NCBI RefSeq assembly: GCF_040373385.1
Contig: NZ_JBDXXH010000006.1
Coordinates: 62,001 to 126,000, forward strand
Length of the DNA stretch: 64,000 nucleotides
Direction of reading: 5' to 3'
Source: Nitratidesulfovibrio sp.
GTDB taxonomy: Bacteria > Desulfobacterota > Desulfovibrionia > Desulfovibrionales > Desulfovibrionaceae
The number at the start of each line of letters is the position of its first letter. The stretch's first letter is position 1. Of the stretch, positions 62,668 to 64,000 are shown piece after piece. The notes below the pieces were generated by a model. The model saw only the letters and a program-made list of their open reading frames with translations. It was not told the origin of the DNA and ran no database searches. A program made the position numbers and the translations under genes.

Positions 62668-63159
62668 CTAGCCCGCTTCCCGCTGGTTGACAAGGGGCTG
62701 CACGTACTGCACCTCCGAGTCCCACGGAAAGAGAATCCATGTATCCTGGCTGACTTCCGTAATGTAGGTGTCCACCAGGGGGCGCCCCTCGGGCTTTGCG
62801 TACACGGTGGCGAAGTGGGCCTTGGGCAGCATTTCGCGTACCGCCTTGGCCGTGCGCCCGGTGTCCACCAGGTCGTCCACCATCAGCCAGCCTTCGCCGT
62901 CGCCCTGCACGCCCTTCAGCACTTCCAGGCGGCTGGTCTGATCCTGCCACTTGTAGCTGGTGATGCACACCGTGTCGATGAGGTGCACCCCCACTTCGCG
63001 AGCAATGATGGCGGCGGGCACCAGGCCCCCACGGGTGATGGCGATGATGCCGGTCCAGGGCCCTTTCTCCAGCAGCCGCCACGACAACGCCTTGGCGTCG
63101 CGGTGAAGCTGTTCCCAGGTGACGGGAAAGACCTTGCGGTAGGAGTCTGCGGTGCGCAC
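62668..63159 (-). CDS. gpt: xanthine-guanine phosphoribosyltransferase
   Basis: A 163-aa purine phosphoribosyltransferase closely matching E. coli Gpt: [40 protein letters not shown], the PRPP-binding [11 protein letters not shown] near residue 95, [20 protein letters not shown] and [10 protein letters not shown]. It converts guanine, xanthine or hypoxanthine to the nucleotide. GTG at 63159 follows AGGAA. Its position directly upstream of the BMP-type importer supports a purine uptake and salvage unit, though the 135-nt gap may contain a separate promoter. Confidence 0.94.
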   Translation of the reverse strand: MRTADSYRKVFPVTWEQLHRDAKALSWRLLEKGPWTGIIAITRGGLVPAAIIAREVGVHLIDTVCITSYKWQDQTSRLEVLKGVQGDGEGWLMVDDLVDTGRTAKAVREMLPKAHFATVYAKPEGRPLVDTYITEVSQDTWILFPWDSEVQYVQPLVNQREAG

Positions 63160-63276
63160 GTGGGGTTCCTGCTGGTTGCGGAACCGGGATGGACGCGGCC
63201 TGCCTTGCGGCGCATCTTCCGGCTCCCGTTGCGGGTGACGCCTCCCTTGCCCTGCCCCGCCCGCGCTGTCAAGCGC

Positions 63277-64000
63277 TTACCCCGGCCGGGGCATGACGAG
63301 CGCTGCCGTGCCCGCGGCAGGGCCGGAAGCAGAGGCTGCGGCAATCCCCGGTCCGCTCCCGACAGTGCCACCGGCATTCTCGGCAACGACCCGGCGAAAT
63401 TCCGCCGGGGTCACCCCATACAGCGCCCTGAACCGGCGGTAGAAGTTGGGCAGGCTTGCAAAGCCGCACCGCAGCGCCACCTCGGCAATGCCCCGGTCCG
63501 TTTGCGCCAGTTCACTACCGGCCTTTTCCAGACGGCGGATGTTCACGTACTCCACCACACTGGCGCCCGCATGGCGCCGGAATTCGCGCGTCAGCAGACT
63601 GCGCGACAGCCCGAACCGGCCAGCCAGCCCGTCCAGATCCACCGGTTGGGCCAGATGGGCGTCCAGCCAGCCGCGCACCTTGCGCATGGCGTCATGGTGC
63701 CGCGCCCCTGCATCGCCACCCGCCTGCATGTCCCGCACATGAAAGGCCAGCAGCAGGCCAATGGCCCCCCATGCGACGGGAATCTCCGCGCCTTCGTCCC
63801 GCCCGATGCCGTCGGGGATCATGTCCGCCGTATCCCACAACCGGGCGGCGTCGGCATGGTGTTCCACCATGGAACAGCCCGTCGGTTGCGGTGCCATGAG
63901 GGCGGCAACCTGCGTGGGGGAAAGCTGGGTGGCCATGTCCCCCTGGGTCAGGCACACCACCTTCAGTCCGACGGATTCGCCCCGGCCAAAGACGTAGCGA
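63277..64000 (-). CDS. AraC-family regulator, 5' end outside window
   Basis: The frame is open to the right edge, so the start is missing. The C-terminal about 100 residues are an AraC/XylS double helix-turn-helix: LAGRFGLSRSLLTREFRRHA and GIAEVALRCGFASLPNFYRR then FRALYGVTPAEFRR, all canonical. The N-terminal visible part (RYVFGRGESVGLKVVCLTQG) fits the end of a cupin-like sensor domain. A Gly/Ser/Ala-rich tail follows the HTH. It is upstream of gpt on the same strand; whether it regulates purine salvage is unknown. Confidence 0.85.
   Translation of the reverse strand, partial: RYVFGRGESVGLKVVCLTQGDMATQLSPTQVAALMAPQPTGCSMVEHHADAARLWDTADMIPDGIGRDEGAEIPVAWGAIGLLLAFHVRDMQAGGDAGARHHDAMRKVRGWLDAHLAQPVDLDGLAGRFGLSRSLLTREFRRHAGASVVEYVNIRRLEKAGSELAQTDRGIAEVALRCGFASLPNFYRRFRALYGVTPAEFRRVVAENAGGTVGSGPGIAAASASGPAAGTAALVMPRPG

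Overview
The window is high-GC (about 65-70%) bacterial chromosome with dense genes on both strands, mostly Shine-Dalgarno led (GGAGG/AGGAG), and with several GTG and TTG starts. The gene set (groESL under a CIRCE operator, a NifB-like radical SAM operon, NhaC antiporter, BMP-type purine ABC transporter, CobU, periplasmic MsrA and PhoA, a two-CW type chemoreceptor) and the protein sequences suggest a sulfate-reducing deltaproteobacterium of the Desulfovibrio / Nitratidesulfovibrio group. That assignment is an inference; there is no rRNA in the window. No insertion sequence, prophage or CRISPR array was seen.

Layout. 0-5.4 kb: a PilZ protein cut by the left edge, three small conserved proteins of unknown function, MurJ, then a sigma70 promoter, SAM-I riboswitch and terminator ahead of an 88-aa unknown. 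5.7-8.5 kb: HAD hydrolase, groEL and groES with CIRCE. 9-12.6 kb: NhaC and the ABC-F protein Uup. 12.9-20.6 kb: chemoreceptor, unknown protein, YajQ, a DEAD-box helicase with unusual repeats, an APH-fold kinase and MsrA. 20.7-23.4 kb: overlapping operon of a Tat-exported ModA-like binding protein, a membrane ferredoxin and a NifB-like protein. 23.8-31.7 kb: AldA, a NYN-domain protein, UvrA with an AT-hook-like tail, DUF554. 32-34.2 kb: a secreted unknown, tRNA-Leu(CAA) and an AT-rich islet with a 55-aa protein and a GNAT enzyme that looks like a toxin-antitoxin pair. 34.2-45 kb: YibE/F, alkaline phosphatase, DUF2939-like, a small zinc ribbon, CobU, YdjM-type protein, membrane-anchored unknown, EamA transporter, J-domain protein, YkgJ-type and CoA-binding proteins. 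45.3-50.5 kb: M24 peptidase, a NemR-like TetR regulator and its AhpD-like target (both with the same operator), DsbD and tRNA-Lys(CTT). 50.9-57.6 kb: heptosyltransferase-like GT9, MetF behind a palindromic operator, phosphodiester glycosidase, dienelactone hydrolase, DJ-1/PfpI and FmdB proteins. 57.7-64 kb: a BMP-type nucleoside ABC transporter with Gpt (purine uptake plus salvage) and an AraC regulator cut by the right edge.

Genes working together: metF and the riboswitch gene both appear tied to the SAM/methionine cycle, one by an operator and one by a riboswitch. PilZ and YajQ point to c-di-GMP signalling. The TetR/AhpD pair, MsrA, DsbD and DJ-1 protein point to thiol and electrophile stress. 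BMP transporter and Gpt form a purine salvage unit.

The most unusual features are: (1) two copies of a 140-146 bp imperfect palindrome whose arms differ in sequence between copies but stay complementary within each copy; (2) a window-wide excess of short tandem repeats, most with a 9-bp (three-codon) unit, both between genes and inside coding ends and linkers; (3) the ModA-like/ferredoxin/NifB-like operon without nitrogenase genes in view; (4) a canonical intrinsic terminator inside the first codons of an ABC permease gene; (5) the SAM riboswitch on a gene of unknown function.
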